62,715 nt of DNA, from NCBI GenBank assembly GCA_018830105.1, contig JAHJTC010000014.1:171716-234430 (forward strand), given 5' to 3'. Origin of the DNA: Bacteroidota bacterium (GTDB lineage Bacteria; Bacteroidota; Bacteroidia; Bacteroidales; F082). The notes under the pieces were generated by a model that had not been told where the DNA came from, ran no database searches, and saw only the letters and a list, made by a program, of their open reading frames with translations. The position numbers were made by a program, and so were the translations under genes. Each line of letters begins with the position of its first letter. Position 1 is the stretch's first letter. Of the stretch, positions 15,281 to 24,667 are shown in pieces.

Positions 15281-17434
15281 GTGATGATGCGTTTAATCAA
15301 GATGAAATATTTCACTTTAGGATTGTTATTTACGCTATTTATCACTGGATTTTATGCTAATGCTCAACAAGCTGATAGCCTAAATATGGCACTCAGAGAT
15401 AGAATTACAGAGCAGATTGAACTAATTGCAGAAAGCACAGAGGAGCAGCTGGATTACAGCGATTTAATTGAAAACTATTTTTACCTGGCTGAGAATCCAT
15501 TAAATGTAAACACAGATAATCTTGAGCCTTTACGCGATTTATATTTAATTAATGCATTTCAGTATGAACAGCTTAAAGAATACCTGATCAACTTTGGGCC
15601 GATGTTAAGTTTTTATGAATTGCTAGCTGTCGAAGGCTTTGACGACCGGATAGTTGCACTGATCGAGCCACTGCTGAGTTTTGAAATACAGGCGACGGCC
15701 TCTAAATTGAAGGCAGTAAATATTCTTAAATATGGCAGGCATCAATTACTGTTGCGCGCTGAGCAAGTGCTTGAAATGCGGGAAGGCTACAAAGCTATCT
15801 CAGATTCAGCATTGCTCGAAAATCCGAATAAGCGATATTTGGGAAGTCCGCAAAAAGTGTATGCACGGTATGCTTTTAATTATCGCAATCAGTTTCGTGC
15901 TGGAGTTACCATGGAAAAAGATCCGGGAGAGGTTTTGTTTAAACAGACGGTAAATGACAGTTTGCAGCGCTTATTGGGAAATAAACTAAAATCGGGATTT
16001 GATTTCTATTCCGTTCATGCTTACGCTTCTGACTTAGGCTTTGTTAAAGCAATTGCCCTGGGCGATTATCATCTGGCGTTTGGGCAAGGCCTTACGATGT
16101 GGTCAGGGCTTTCATTTGGAAAATCAACAGAAGCAGGTGCTGTAATGCGTTATGGGGGAGGGGTTAAGCCGAATACTTCTGTGAATGAGAACTTTTTTCT
16201 AAGAGGTGGTGCAGTTACTTTAGCCCATAAAAATGTTGAGTTGACGGCCTTTTATTCCAATAAAAATATCGATGCCAATGTGGATCAGATCGATTCTGTG
16301 TCGAACCAGATTTCTACGATCACCAGCTTGCAGGAATCCGGGCTTCATCGCACGGTTAACGAACTGATGGATAAAAACGCCATCAACCAGCAATTATTTG
16401 GTGGACGACTCAGTTATCATAACAGATACCTTGACTTGGGAGTTACTGCGCATCAAACAAAGCTTGAAGCCACCTTGACGCCTAGAACTTATCCCTATAA
16501 TCAGTTTCAAATTGTTTCTGGCGATTTAACTAATTATGGTTTTGATTTCCGTGTAATGCTGCCGGGAACGATATTTTTTGGAGAAATTGCAGGAAGTGAT
16601 AATGGCGGGATGGCCGGTATAGCAGGACTTACTTCTCAGCCTGCCGGTTTTTTCACAGCAACGATTGCTTATCGTTATTACGGAAAAGAGTATCAGAATT
16701 TTTTTAGTAACGCTTTTGCTGAAAGTAGCAGTGCTAGCAATGAGACAGGAATTTATTTTGGAATAAACGCTTCATTAGCAGCTAAATGGCGTCTTAAAGC
16801 CTATGCCGATCATTTTCAGTTTCCCTGGTTGCGGTATCGTACTGATGCACCAAGTTTTGGGCATGACTACTTTGCTCAGCTAGAGCATGAAATCAGTCGT
16901 AGTGCAGATTTCTATTTTCGTTTTCGAACCAAGAAAAAAATGATCAACAGTGATGACCCCTGGAATCGAATTGACTATCTGGTGCCTTATAAAAAGGATA
17001 GCTATAGATTTCATATAAACTACCAGATCAATTCATCTTTCACGCTTAAAAACAGGGCCGAATACATCGTTTACAAACACCAGGAAAAGCCTCAAAGTAA
17101 TGGGTTTATCATCTTTCAAGATGTGCAGTACAGACCTGTTTCAGGTCGGTTGCAATTGACTTTTCGTTATGCCATATTTGATGCGGACACTTATGACAGC
17201 AGGGTTTATGCCTACGAAAATGATGTGTTGTATGCTTTTTCTATTCCTGCTTTTTACGAGAAGGGAACACGTATTTATTTATTGGCAAAATGGTCTGTTT
17301 CCAGCGCAATAGACATTTGGGCAAGAATTGGCCAGACTTGGTATTCAAACAGGAACGAAATTGGAACCGGCTTAGAAATGATCGAAGGAAATCAGCGTAC
17401 GGATGCCAAGCTTCAGATGAGAATTAAATTTTAG
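15281..17434 (+). CDS. Exported protein with N-terminal helix-hairpin-helix and C-terminal barrel-like region
   Basis: 717 residues read from the GTG at 15281; ATG codons at 15284, 15287 or 15302 are equally possible and the last would start right at the signal peptide (MKYFTLGLLFTLFITGFYANA). Residues about 70-135 resemble paired ComEA-type helix-hairpin-helix motifs (NPLNVNTDNLEPLRDLYLIN, then FGPMLSFYELLAVEGFD). The remaining 550 residues are rich in aromatic beta-strands and end in KLQMRIKF, typical of an outer-membrane barrel. Such fusions recur in Bacteroidota as HHH-domain proteins of unknown role. Probably co-transcribed with the PorV-like gene. Confidence 0.75.
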   Translation: MMMRLIKMKYFTLGLLFTLFITGFYANAQQADSLNMALRDRITEQIELIAESTEEQLDYSDLIENYFYLAENPLNVNTDNLEPLRDLYLINAFQYEQLKEYLINFGPMLSFYELLAVEGFDDRIVALIEPLLSFEIQATASKLKAVNILKYGRHQLLLRAEQVLEMREGYKAISDSALLENPNKRYLGSPQKVYARYAFNYRNQFRAGVTMEKDPGEVLFKQTVNDSLQRLLGNKLKSGFDFYSVHAYASDLGFVKAIALGDYHLAFGQGLTMWSGLSFGKSTEAGAVMRYGGGVKPNTSVNENFFLRGGAVTLAHKNVELTAFYSNKNIDANVDQIDSVSNQISTITSLQESGLHRTVNELMDKNAINQQLFGGRLSYHNRYLDLGVTAHQTKLEATLTPRTYPYNQFQIVSGDLTNYGFDFRVMLPGTIFFGEIAGSDNGGMAGIAGLTSQPAGFFTATIAYRYYGKEYQNFFSNAFAESSSASNETGIYFGINASLAAKWRLKAYADHFQFPWLRYRTDAPSFGHDYFAQLEHEISRSADFYFRFRTKKKMINSDDPWNRIDYLVPYKKDSYRFHINYQINSSFTLKNRAEYIVYKHQEKPQSNGFIIFQDVQYRPVSGRLQLTFRYAIFDADTYDSRVYAYENDVLYAFSIPAFYEKGTRIYLLAKWSVSSAIDIWARIGQTWYSNRNEIGTGLEMIEGNQRTDAKLQMRIKF

Positions 17435-17436
17435 AC

Positions 17437-18372
17437 CTAGTACATTTTACTTCTTTTCAAGAGATAGGGCAGCAACACCTGATGGTATCCTGCATTGATA
17501 GCTGCATCAACATAATCGATCCTATATTGCCCACAACGCATCATAAGGTGTTTTTTTCGTGCACTCATTTGCTCCCGATAGTTTTCCTGCACCAAAACGG
17601 GATTTATCTTTACCGATTTACCTGTTTCCATATCCACAAATCTATACGGTCTGTTCTCGTAATTTAATGATAACTCGGCATCTGCATCATGCACATGAAA
17701 AAGCACTACTTCGTGTTTGTTATATCTCAAATGACGTAAGGCGGCAAAAAGCTCATCCTCTGCTGTGGCATTATCCATCATATCGCTAAATATAACAACC
17801 AAACTCCTTTTGTGACTTCGTTCAGCTATTTGATGCAGCGCAGAGGCAGTTGCGGTTTGTCGGTTTAATTTTCCGTTTTCGGGCTGCACATTTTGTTCCA
17901 ATAAATTATATAATCTTTTTATGTGGATATTGTTGGAACGTGCATCGGTATGTTGATTCAAATTGCTGTCGAATAAACTTAAACCAATGGCATCACGCTG
18001 TTTCTTCATCAGCTCGATAAGCGCGGCGGCAGCGTAAACAGAAAAAAGATATTTATCGGGATTATTAATGTCGGGCTTGTTTTTTAAGGGGAAAAACATA
18101 CTGGAAGATTGATCTATAACCAGTTGGCAGCGTAAGTTTGTTTCTTCTTCAAAACGTTTTACAAATAATTTTTCTGTTCGGCCATATAATTTCCAGTCAA
18201 TATGTCTGATTGATTCGCCTGGATTATAGAGGCGATGCTCGGCAAACTCAACAGAGAAACCATGAAACGGACTTTTGTGTAGTCCGGTGATAAAGCCTTC
18301 AACTACCTGTCGTGCCAGAAATTCCAGGTTGCTGTAGCGACTTACAGAATCATGGTTTATGATATAGGTCAT
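17437..18372 (-). CDS. DUF58 domain protein
   Basis: A 311-residue protein with the DUF58 core (EHRLYNPGESIRHIDWKLYGRTEKLFVKRFEEE) and a following von Willebrand A-like fold whose metal-site motif appears as DQSSSMFF. Family members usually lie beside a MoxR AAA ATPase and BatA/B proteins, where they are thought to act in envelope stress or complex assembly. Here the gene stands alone between a convergent barrel gene and thioredoxin. MoxR may be elsewhere. Function uncertain. Confidence 0.85.
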   Translation of the reverse strand: MTYIINHDSVSRYSNLEFLARQVVEGFITGLHKSPFHGFSVEFAEHRLYNPGESIRHIDWKLYGRTEKLFVKRFEEETNLRCQLVIDQSSSMFFPLKNKPDINNPDKYLFSVYAAAALIELMKKQRDAIGLSLFDSNLNQHTDARSNNIHIKRLYNLLEQNVQPENGKLNRQTATASALHQIAERSHKRSLVVIFSDMMDNATAEDELFAALRHLRYNKHEVVLFHVHDADAELSLNYENRPYRFVDMETGKSVKINPVLVQENYREQMSARKKHLMMRCGQYRIDYVDAAINAGYHQVLLPYLLKRSKMY

Positions 18373-18438
18373 AGCGCAAAAAAAGTAAAGCCCGCTGCAA
18401 CATCAGCAACGGGCAAAAATGATAGCGGGTCAAAAAAA

Positions 18439-18756
18439 CTAAAGCAAGGCTTCAAGCTTTTTCACCATAAGCTGTTTTGGAACAACGCCAACTTGTTTGT
18501 CAGCAACTTCACCGTTTTTAAAGAATAAGAGTGTGGGGATATTGCGAATGCCATATTTCACAGCAGTTTGATTGTTAGTATCCACATCTAACTTCACCAC
18601 TTTTGCTTTGCTGCCATATTCTTCGCCAATTTCATCAACAATTGGTCCAATGATGCGACAAGGGCCACACCATACTGCCCAAAAATCAACAATAACCGGA
18701 ACATCTGATTTCAATACCACTTCTTCAAAAGTGGCGTCTGTTACTTCTAATGCCAT
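18439..18756 (-). CDS. trxA: Thioredoxin
   Basis: A 105-residue cytoplasmic thioredoxin. The redox site is WAVWCGPCRIIGP, followed by the cis-proline region IRNIPTLLFFKNGE. The ATG at 18756 was chosen because the frame extension to 18795 would start upstream of the -7 box at 18790-18783 and adds residues absent from the family. No partner reductase is nearby. Confidence 0.95.
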   Translation of the reverse strand: MALEVTDATFEEVVLKSDVPVIVDFWAVWCGPCRIIGPIVDEIGEEYGSKAKVVKLDVDTNNQTAVKYGIRNIPTLLFFKNGEVADKQVGVVPKQLMVKKLEALL

Positions 18757-18782
18757 TTTTCTTAGTTTTTCAAAGTTTGCGA

Positions 18783-18790
18783 CAAAAATA
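18783..18790 (-). promoter_or_regulatory. -7 box of trxA
   Basis: TATTTTTG on the minus strand, 27 bp before the chosen ATG. It decides against the longer frame. Confidence 0.55.
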
Positions 18791-18837
18791 GTCAATAGTT
18801 ATGTATTTATCCTTCTTGAAAACAAAAAAAGCGCTTG

Positions 18838-21800
18838 CTACTTGAGTTCAAATTCAACAAAGGGAGATTTATCTAATTCAGTTAGCACCTCCTGGGCATT
18901 TATGCGCAGTTTGATTGGTCGTAAACTACATGCAAGGCGGTTTTGGCGATCAATTAAGCGCATGGAAAAACTTTGTTTGCCGGGTTTGCTTTTTAATAAA
19001 CTAATCATCTCATACATAGCATCTTCCGGCATATCATCAACTTTTACTTTTAGATGTACTTCTTTAGCAGTTTCTTCCAGAAGACTGTCGAGAAGTTGCA
19101 AATCATTTACTTTGAACTCTAACTGCTCTTTGTCTCTGAATGATGGTTGCGGACTTCCATGTACCAGCACAAAAGTGCCAACATTCAGCAAGTGTTTTAT
19201 TTTTAGATAGGTTTCTCCAAAAGCTATCAAGTCGATGGCATCGCTGTGATCCTCAACACGAAACCGGCCGTAGGGTTTGCCTTGTTGCGAGGCAAGATGC
19301 TCGGCGCTCATTACCTGTCCTGCAAAACTTAGTTTGGCGCCTTTAAGATTTTCCATTGTTTGCTTGAGCAGCTCAATATGTGTGTTAGAAAAGAAGCGGA
19401 TAGGAATTTTGTACATATCCAGCGGATGTGCGCTAATGTAAAAGCCTACACTATCCAGTTCCATTTGTAGCTCACGCATTTTCGACCAGGGCTGGCATTC
19501 CGGTATTGTGAGTTCGATGGTTTCCGCGCCTATTTCACTTCCAAAGAGATCGAATTGCGGAGAATTTTTGGCTTCATTGGCCTGATTGGCAACTTTAATG
19601 GCTTTCTCCAAAAAGGTTTGATTTTCATTTTCCTCCTGGTAAAAAAATACTGCTCTGTGCACATTTTCATATGAATCGAATGCACCGGATGTTGCCATGG
19701 CTTCAATGCTGCGTTTGTTTACCTGTCTAAAGTTGATGCGTGAAAGAAAATCGAAGACGGACTTAAACAAACCGTTTGTTTTGCGTTCTTCCAAAATGGC
19801 AGCAACAGCAGCTTCGCCCAGGTTTTTAACAGCACCTAAACCAAACCTGATTTCGCCCTTGTCGTTTACTGTAAATTTATATTCTGATTCATTGATATCA
19901 GGGCCCAACACCTTAATATGCATGCGTCTGCATTCATCAATAAAAAAAGTAACTTGTTTGATGTCACCAATGTTATTGCTTAAAACAGAGGCCATAAACT
20001 CAGCAGGATAATTGGCTTTGAGGTAGGCTGTCTGGAAAGCTATAAACGCGTAACAGGTCGAATGGGACTTATTAAAGGCGTAGTCAGCAAAAGCATTCCA
20101 GTCCTTCCATATTTTTTCCAGGATTTTTTCCTGATGCCCATTTTCTTTTCCTCCTTCAATAAACTGCGTATAAAGTTTCGTCAGCAAGTCATGATTTTTT
20201 TTGCCCATTGCTTTACGCAGCGTGTCAGCCTGACCTTTTGTGAAACCGGCAAGCTTTTGCGAAAGTAACATCACCTGCTCCTGATAAACGGTAATCCCAT
20301 AGGTTTCCTCCAATATTTCGCGCATTTCTTCCAGGTCGTAGCTCACCTCTTCTTGACCATGCTTACGCTTGATATAATTAGGGATATAAGCCATTGGCCC
20401 GGGCCGATAAAGGGCATTCATGGCAATAAGATCAGCGAATTCTGTTGGTTTCAGCTCGCGCAGATTCTTTTGCATACCCACGCTTTCGTATTGAAACACG
20501 CCGACAGTTTCACCGCCCTGAAAAAGTGCGTAAGTAGTCTGATCATCCAGGGGGATATCATCAGCAACAATTGTTTTGCCTGTGCGCTGTTTGATGATGT
20601 CGATGGTGTCGCGAATAAGCGATAGTGTTTTGAGTCCCAAAAAATCGACTTTTAGCAAGCCAGCAGATTCCGCAACGGAGTTATCGAATTGTGTTACCCA
20701 CAAATTTGCGTCTTTCGACATGGTAACGGGCACCAATTCCCTGAGGTCGGAAGGGGTAATCACAAAGCCACAAGCATGAATTCCTGTGTTTCTGACAAGC
20801 CCTTCAATTTGAAGCGTGTTCTTTAAAATTTTACCTTCATCACTGTCTTCCTCCATCTTTTTTTTGAGCTGAAGACCAGCTTCCATCTGATCGGGACGGT
20901 ATTTTTTCTTTAGCTTGCTTTCGTCTAATGAATAGAAATGCCCGAGTTTAATATTTAAAGTTGAGGCCGCCAGTTTATTAACAGCTGGCAGATCAACTTC
21001 TAGCACGCGCCCAATGTCGCGAATTGCTGACTTTGTGCCCAGGGTGCCATAGGTAATGATCTGAGCGACTTTGTTTTGCCCGTATTTGTTCGTCACATAT
21101 TCAATTACCCTGTTTCTGCCTTCATCGTCAAAATCAATATCGATATCAGGCATCGAAATACGTTCCGGATTCAAGAAACGCTCAAAAAGTAATCCGTATT
21201 TTAAGGGATCAATATTCGTTATTCCAATGCAATAAGCCACCAAAGATCCGGCAGCAGAGCCACGTCCCGGCCCAACCCAAACACCCATTTTTCGGGCAGC
21301 AGCAATCAAGTCCTGTACGATGAGGAAGTATCCCGGATAACCTGTTTTGCTTATTGTTTCGAGCTCAAAATCCAGTCTGTCGCTGATTTCTTCAGTAATT
21401 TCTCCAAAGCGTGCTTTGGCACCTTCATAAGCCAGGTGTCGCAAATAATTATTTTCGCCCCTTTTACCGTGATTTTCATTGTCAAGTGCCTCCTGAAACT
21501 GTTCCGGGATTTCAAATTCCGGGAGTAAAACCTGTCGCTTTAGCTCGTAGGCCTCAATTTTGTCAATGATCTCTTTTATCGTAGTAATGGCTTCTGGCAA
21601 ATCAGCAAAAAGTTGCTGCATCTCCTGTGGCGACTTGAAATAAAACTGATCGTTGGGGAATCCAAACCGATAACCATAACCTCGGCCAACAGGCTCGCGT
21701 TTTTTGGCATTGTCCTTTATACAAAGTAAAAAGTCGTGCGCTTCGGCTTCTTCCTGCTTTATATAATAGGAGTTATTGGATGCGAAATATTTGATGTCAT

Positions 21801-23181
21801 GTTTATGGGCCATTTCCAGCAAAAACCTATTCAAATGGTCTTCTTCATCGATACCGTGCCGGTTTAGCTCGATATAAAAATCGTCCTTAAAATGTTCTTT
21901 CCACCACAGCAAAGCTTCTTCAGCCTGATGCTCTCCAACATTAAGCAGCAGTGAGGGTACTTCAGCATTTAGTCCGCCAGTGGTAACGATGAGCTCATCT
22001 TTAAAATTCAGTAGTACTTCTTTGTCAATGCGGGGCACATAATAGAAACCTTCGGTATGTGAAATACTACTGAGCATCGAAAGATTTCTGTAGCCGATTT
22101 TGTTTTTCGCAAAGAAAGGAGTTAAGAATCCATTGTCCTTGACTGTTTTGTTTTTATGGTCGTTACAAATATATATTTCGCTGCCAATAACAGCTTTAAG
22201 AGGTTCTATTTCAAACTGTTGTTCTTTAGCATCTTTTGCACGCCTGGCATTTTCAGCATTTACGGCGCTTACGAAATGAAATGCTCCCATTAAGTTTCCG
22301 GTATCACAAATACCTACAGCAGGCATTTGCATTTCTGCAGCTGTTTTTATCAAACTTGCAATATCGGTTGTTGAGTTGAGAATGGAGTAAGTGGTATGAT
22401 TGCGCAGGTGAGCAAATTGACCTGAAAGCTGCCTTTTAACTGTTGCGCTAACTTTTGTGTCTTGAACTGATTTCTCTGTTTCAGAGGTATCTGTTACAGG
22501 TTTTGCATTGGATGTGATGCTGATTCCAAGAGGCGCAATTTTGGAAGGGTTGGCTTGCTTGAATTTCTCGAAAAAGTGAATATCTGCTTGTAAATCCTTA
22601 TCAGTGAACGATTCGATACGCAACAATTCCAGGAAACAACGCGCAGTGGCTTCCACATCAGCAGAGGCATTGTGTGCTTCATCAAAGCCTTCATGAAAAA
22701 GTGTCTTGTGGAGTTCAGCAAGATTGGGTAATTTGAATTTGCCACCACGGCCTCCCGGCAACTGGCATAAACTTGCTGTTGTTTCGGTGCAGGTATCCAG
22801 TTTTAAAAAGGTCGATAGCGGATTATCTTGTGTGATGCGATAAAACTCGGCTGCTGCAATATTGATGTCGAAGCTGATATTGTGACCCACCAGGTATTTT
22901 GTCCGACTGAGCATTTCCTGAAATTTCTCCAAAACTTCTTGCAAGGGCAGCCCATGCTCTTTGGCGTGTTCAGTGGTAATGCCATGAATCTTTGTGGCGT
23001 TGAATGGTATAGTATAGCCCTCAGGCTTTATGATGTAATTGGAAACATCCAATAACTTCCCTGTTTCATCATGTAATTGCCATGCCAACTGCACCATCCG
23101 GGGCCAGTTTTCACTGTCGCTTGCTGGCGCATTAAAATTTCGTGGCAAGCCTGTAGTTTCTGTATCAAAGATTAAAAACAT
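18838..23181 (-). CDS. dnaE: DNA polymerase III alpha subunit with N-terminal proofreading exonuclease
   Basis: Replicative polymerase of 1447 residues, longer than the usual 1160-1250 because of an N-terminal DnaQ-like domain. The DEDDh exonuclease residues are D6 and E8 (FDTETTG), D105 (GHNISFD), H170 and D175. A linker follows, then a PHP domain from about 256 and the polymerase core with GPGRGSAAGSLVAYC and the catalytic PDIDIDF. A helix-hairpin-helix region and an OB fold (LSFAGQVMSAEHLA) are at the end. The PHP metal site is degenerate: the usual H-L-H-x-H is HLRNH (258-262), the usual TDHGN is CDTGN, and the later DVHY is NSYY. Proofreading is therefore probably by the fused exonuclease. 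Its own promoter is at 23247-23240. Confidence 0.95.
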   Translation of the reverse strand: MFLIFDTETTGLPRNFNAPASDSENWPRMVQLAWQLHDETGKLLDVSNYIIKPEGYTIPFNATKIHGITTEHAKEHGLPLQEVLEKFQEMLSRTKYLVGHNISFDINIAAAEFYRITQDNPLSTFLKLDTCTETTASLCQLPGGRGGKFKLPNLAELHKTLFHEGFDEAHNASADVEATARCFLELLRIESFTDKDLQADIHFFEKFKQANPSKIAPLGISITSNAKPVTDTSETEKSVQDTKVSATVKRQLSGQFAHLRNHTTYSILNSTTDIASLIKTAAEMQMPAVGICDTGNLMGAFHFVSAVNAENARRAKDAKEQQFEIEPLKAVIGSEIYICNDHKNKTVKDNGFLTPFFAKNKIGYRNLSMLSSISHTEGFYYVPRIDKEVLLNFKDELIVTTGGLNAEVPSLLLNVGEHQAEEALLWWKEHFKDDFYIELNRHGIDEEDHLNRFLLEMAHKHDIKYFASNNSYYIKQEEAEAHDFLLCIKDNAKKREPVGRGYGYRFGFPNDQFYFKSPQEMQQLFADLPEAITTIKEIIDKIEAYELKRQVLLPEFEIPEQFQEALDNENHGKRGENNYLRHLAYEGAKARFGEITEEISDRLDFELETISKTGYPGYFLIVQDLIAAARKMGVWVGPGRGSAAGSLVAYCIGITNIDPLKYGLLFERFLNPERISMPDIDIDFDDEGRNRVIEYVTNKYGQNKVAQIITYGTLGTKSAIRDIGRVLEVDLPAVNKLAASTLNIKLGHFYSLDESKLKKKYRPDQMEAGLQLKKKMEEDSDEGKILKNTLQIEGLVRNTGIHACGFVITPSDLRELVPVTMSKDANLWVTQFDNSVAESAGLLKVDFLGLKTLSLIRDTIDIIKQRTGKTIVADDIPLDDQTTYALFQGGETVGVFQYESVGMQKNLRELKPTEFADLIAMNALYRPGPMAYIPNYIKRKHGQEEVSYDLEEMREILEETYGITVYQEQVMLLSQKLAGFTKGQADTLRKAMGKKNHDLLTKLYTQFIEGGKENGHQEKILEKIWKDWNAFADYAFNKSHSTCYAFIAFQTAYLKANYPAEFMASVLSNNIGDIKQVTFFIDECRRMHIKVLGPDINESEYKFTVNDKGEIRFGLGAVKNLGEAAVAAILEERKTNGLFKSVFDFLSRINFRQVNKRSIEAMATSGAFDSYENVHRAVFFYQEENENQTFLEKAIKVANQANEAKNSPQFDLFGSEIGAETIELTIPECQPWSKMRELQMELDSVGFYISAHPLDMYKIPIRFFSNTHIELLKQTMENLKGAKLSFAGQVMSAEHLASQQGKPYGRFRVEDHSDAIDLIAFGETYLKIKHLLNVGTFVLVHGSPQPSFRDKEQLEFKVNDLQLLDSLLEETAKEVHLKVKVDDMPEDAMYEMISLLKSKPGKQSFSMRLIDRQNRLACSLRPIKLRINAQEVLTELDKSPFVEFELK

Positions 23182-23239
23182 TGTGTAAATATCAGAATAT
23201 TAGGTATATATAAAATTAAATTGAGCAGTGAAACGCCTA

Positions 23240-23247
23240 CAAAGTTA
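23240..23247 (-). promoter_or_regulatory. -7 box of dnaE
   Basis: TAACTTTG on the minus strand, about 58 bp before the dnaE ATG. No TTG at the expected -33 distance. Confidence 0.5.
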
Positions 23248-23338
23248 CCTGAAAATGGTCTACCTTTATGTTTTTGTTGAAAACTTATGATAACTGTTTT
23301 TGATGCGATAAACAGCGAGGTATTGTTGGTTTTTGGAT

Positions 23339-23346
23339 TAGTTTTG
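23339..23346 (+). promoter_or_regulatory. -7 box of the 105-residue protein gene
   Basis: TAGTTTTG ends only 7 bp before the ATG at 23354, so the transcript would be leaderless or nearly so. Confidence 0.45.
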
Positions 23347-23353
23347 CAGAAAA

Positions 23354-23671
23354 ATGTATTTGAAAATTGCGCAACACATCCTACAGGAATTAAGTGATGA
23401 GACAGTCGAAACTGATGGGCTTTTACTGGGCGAATTGATCGAGGAAATCAGTAAAATTAACAGTGATCTGGCTCTTAAATTGAATCAGTTTATCAGTGAT
23501 AAGGAGGCTTATGAGTTTGTAAAAAAAGATTTTGAGCTGAAAAGCAAGCTCAAAGACATATGGGAACTGCAATGCAAAATACTGCACGACAAGTCGGAAC
23601 AAAGTTTATTGGCACTAATTGCGAGCTGTGAAGCCCTTCAATTATCTATCGAAGGGATGAAAATTGACTAA
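23354..23671 (+). CDS. Small acidic helical protein, unknown
   Basis: 105 residues, predicted mostly alpha-helical, acidic and leucine-rich with regular heptad-like spacing (LLLGELIEEISKINSDLALKLNQFI, later LKSKLKDIWELQCKIL). No signal peptide or membrane segment. No later Met could serve as an alternative start until near the C-terminus. It sits between the divergent dnaE and rpsP with its own -7 box. I do not recognise the family. Composition and promoter support it as a real gene. Confidence 0.6.
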   Translation: MYLKIAQHILQELSDETVETDGLLLGELIEEISKINSDLALKLNQFISDKEAYEFVKKDFELKSKLKDIWELQCKILHDKSEQSLLALIASCEALQLSIEGMKID

Positions 23672-23705
23672 AATGAGTTTTTCGGTGTTTTTTTTGATTT
23701 TAGGC

Positions 23706-23735
23706 TTGCAAATAAGAAAAAAATGACGACTTTTG
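23706..23735 (+). promoter_or_regulatory. rpsP promoter
   Basis: TTG (23706-23708), 19 bp, GACTTTTG (23728-23735), followed by CAGTCCGAAATTATT. The spacing matches the Bacteroidota -33/-7 layout, and the start region matches that of rpmG in 12 of 13 positions. Confidence 0.65.
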
Positions 23736-23787
23736 CAGTCCGAAATTATTTCGTTTAACTATCTAAATATCAATTTAAATTTAAGCT

Positions 23788-24615
23788 ATGCCAGCAAGAA
23801 TCAGATTACAACGTCAAGGTAAAAAAGGAAGTCCTTTTTACCACATTGTAATTGCGGATGGTCGTGCACCACGTGACGGAAGATTTATAGAGAAGATTGG
23901 CACCTACAACCCAATTACAAATCCTGCAGAAATCGTGCTTGATTTCGATAAAGCACTCAACTGGTTGCAAAACGGAGCTCAGCCTTCGGATACAGCCAGG
24001 GCAATACTTTCTTACAAAGGAGTAATGCACAAGCTTCATCTTACCAAAGGTGTTGCCAAAGGGGCGCTCACACCTGAGCAAGCCGAAGTAAAGTTTCAGA
24101 CATGGTTGAAAGAAAAAGAAGACAAGATCCAGGCTAAGAAGCAAGGATTATCAGAAGCCGAACGTGTGGAGCGCAAGAAAATTTTGGAATCAGAGGTTAA
24201 AATTAAAGAAGATCGCGCTACTGAATTAGCCAAGAAGAGAGCTGCTGAATTACAGGCTGAAAAAGATGAAGCTGCTGAAGCTGCCAAAGAAGAAGCTGCC
24301 GAAACTGCTGCAAAAGAAGCTCCTGTAGCTGCCAAAGAAGAAGCTCCAGAAGCAGTGAAAGAAGAAGCTCCTGTAGCTGCCAAGGAAGAAGCTCCAGAAG
24401 CAGTGAAAGAAGAAGCTCCTGTAGCTGCCAAGGAAGAAGCTCCAGAAGCAGTGAAAGAAGAGGCTCCTAAAGCTGCCAAGGAAGAAGCTCCTGAAGCAGT
24501 AAAAGAAGAGGCTCCTAAAGCTGCCAAGGAAGAAGCTCCTGAAGCAGTAAGAGAAGAAGCTCCTGCTAAAGAAGAAGCTCCTGCTGAAGAAAGCCCAAAA
24601 AAAGATAAGGCTTAG
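23788..24615 (+). CDS. rpsP: 30S ribosomal protein S16 with long repetitive C-terminal tail
   Basis: 275 residues. About 1-80 are a normal S16 ([25 protein letters not shown] split across the first strands, then [10 protein letters not shown]). Residues 80-165 are the charged helical extension seen in Bacteroidota S16. From about 166 the protein becomes a Glu/Ala/Lys/Pro tail built from alternating 8-residue units EEAPEAVK and EEAPVAAK or EEAPKAAK, ending SPKKDKA. The tail is expected to be disordered or extended and surface-exposed on the small subunit. rimM, a frequent downstream neighbour, is absent; a strong terminator follows instead. Confidence 0.93.
   Translation: MPARIRLQRQGKKGSPFYHIVIADGRAPRDGRFIEKIGTYNPITNPAEIVLDFDKALNWLQNGAQPSDTARAILSYKGVMHKLHLTKGVAKGALTPEQAEVKFQTWLKEKEDKIQAKKQGLSEAERVERKKILESEVKIKEDRATELAKKRAAELQAEKDEAAEAAKEEAAETAAKEAPVAAKEEAPEAVKEEAPVAAKEEAPEAVKEEAPVAAKEEAPEAVKEEAPKAAKEEAPEAVKEEAPKAAKEEAPEAVREEAPAKEEAPAEESPKKDKA
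24337..24570 (+). repeat. Tandem coding repeat in rpsP
   Basis: Nearly five copies of a 48-bp unit, each encoding two 8-residue half-units. Several copies are identical or differ at one or two positions, so copy number is likely to vary between strains by slippage or recombination without breaking the frame. Confidence 0.85.
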
Positions 24616-24637
24616 AAAAATTCGATAATATTGTGAA

Positions 24638-24667
24638 AACCAGTACCTCAAGGTGCTGGTTTTTTTT
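24638..24667 (+). terminator. Rho-independent terminator of rpsP
   Basis: AACCAGTACC and GGTGCTGGTT pair over 10 bp (one G-U) with loop TCAA, followed by eight T. Confidence 0.88.

Noticed and set aside
24250..24651. A 133-codon Phe/Ser-rich frame on the minus strand
   Set aside because: It is the mirror of the rpsP repeat tail. Low complexity and opposite strand to a clear ribosomal protein gene.
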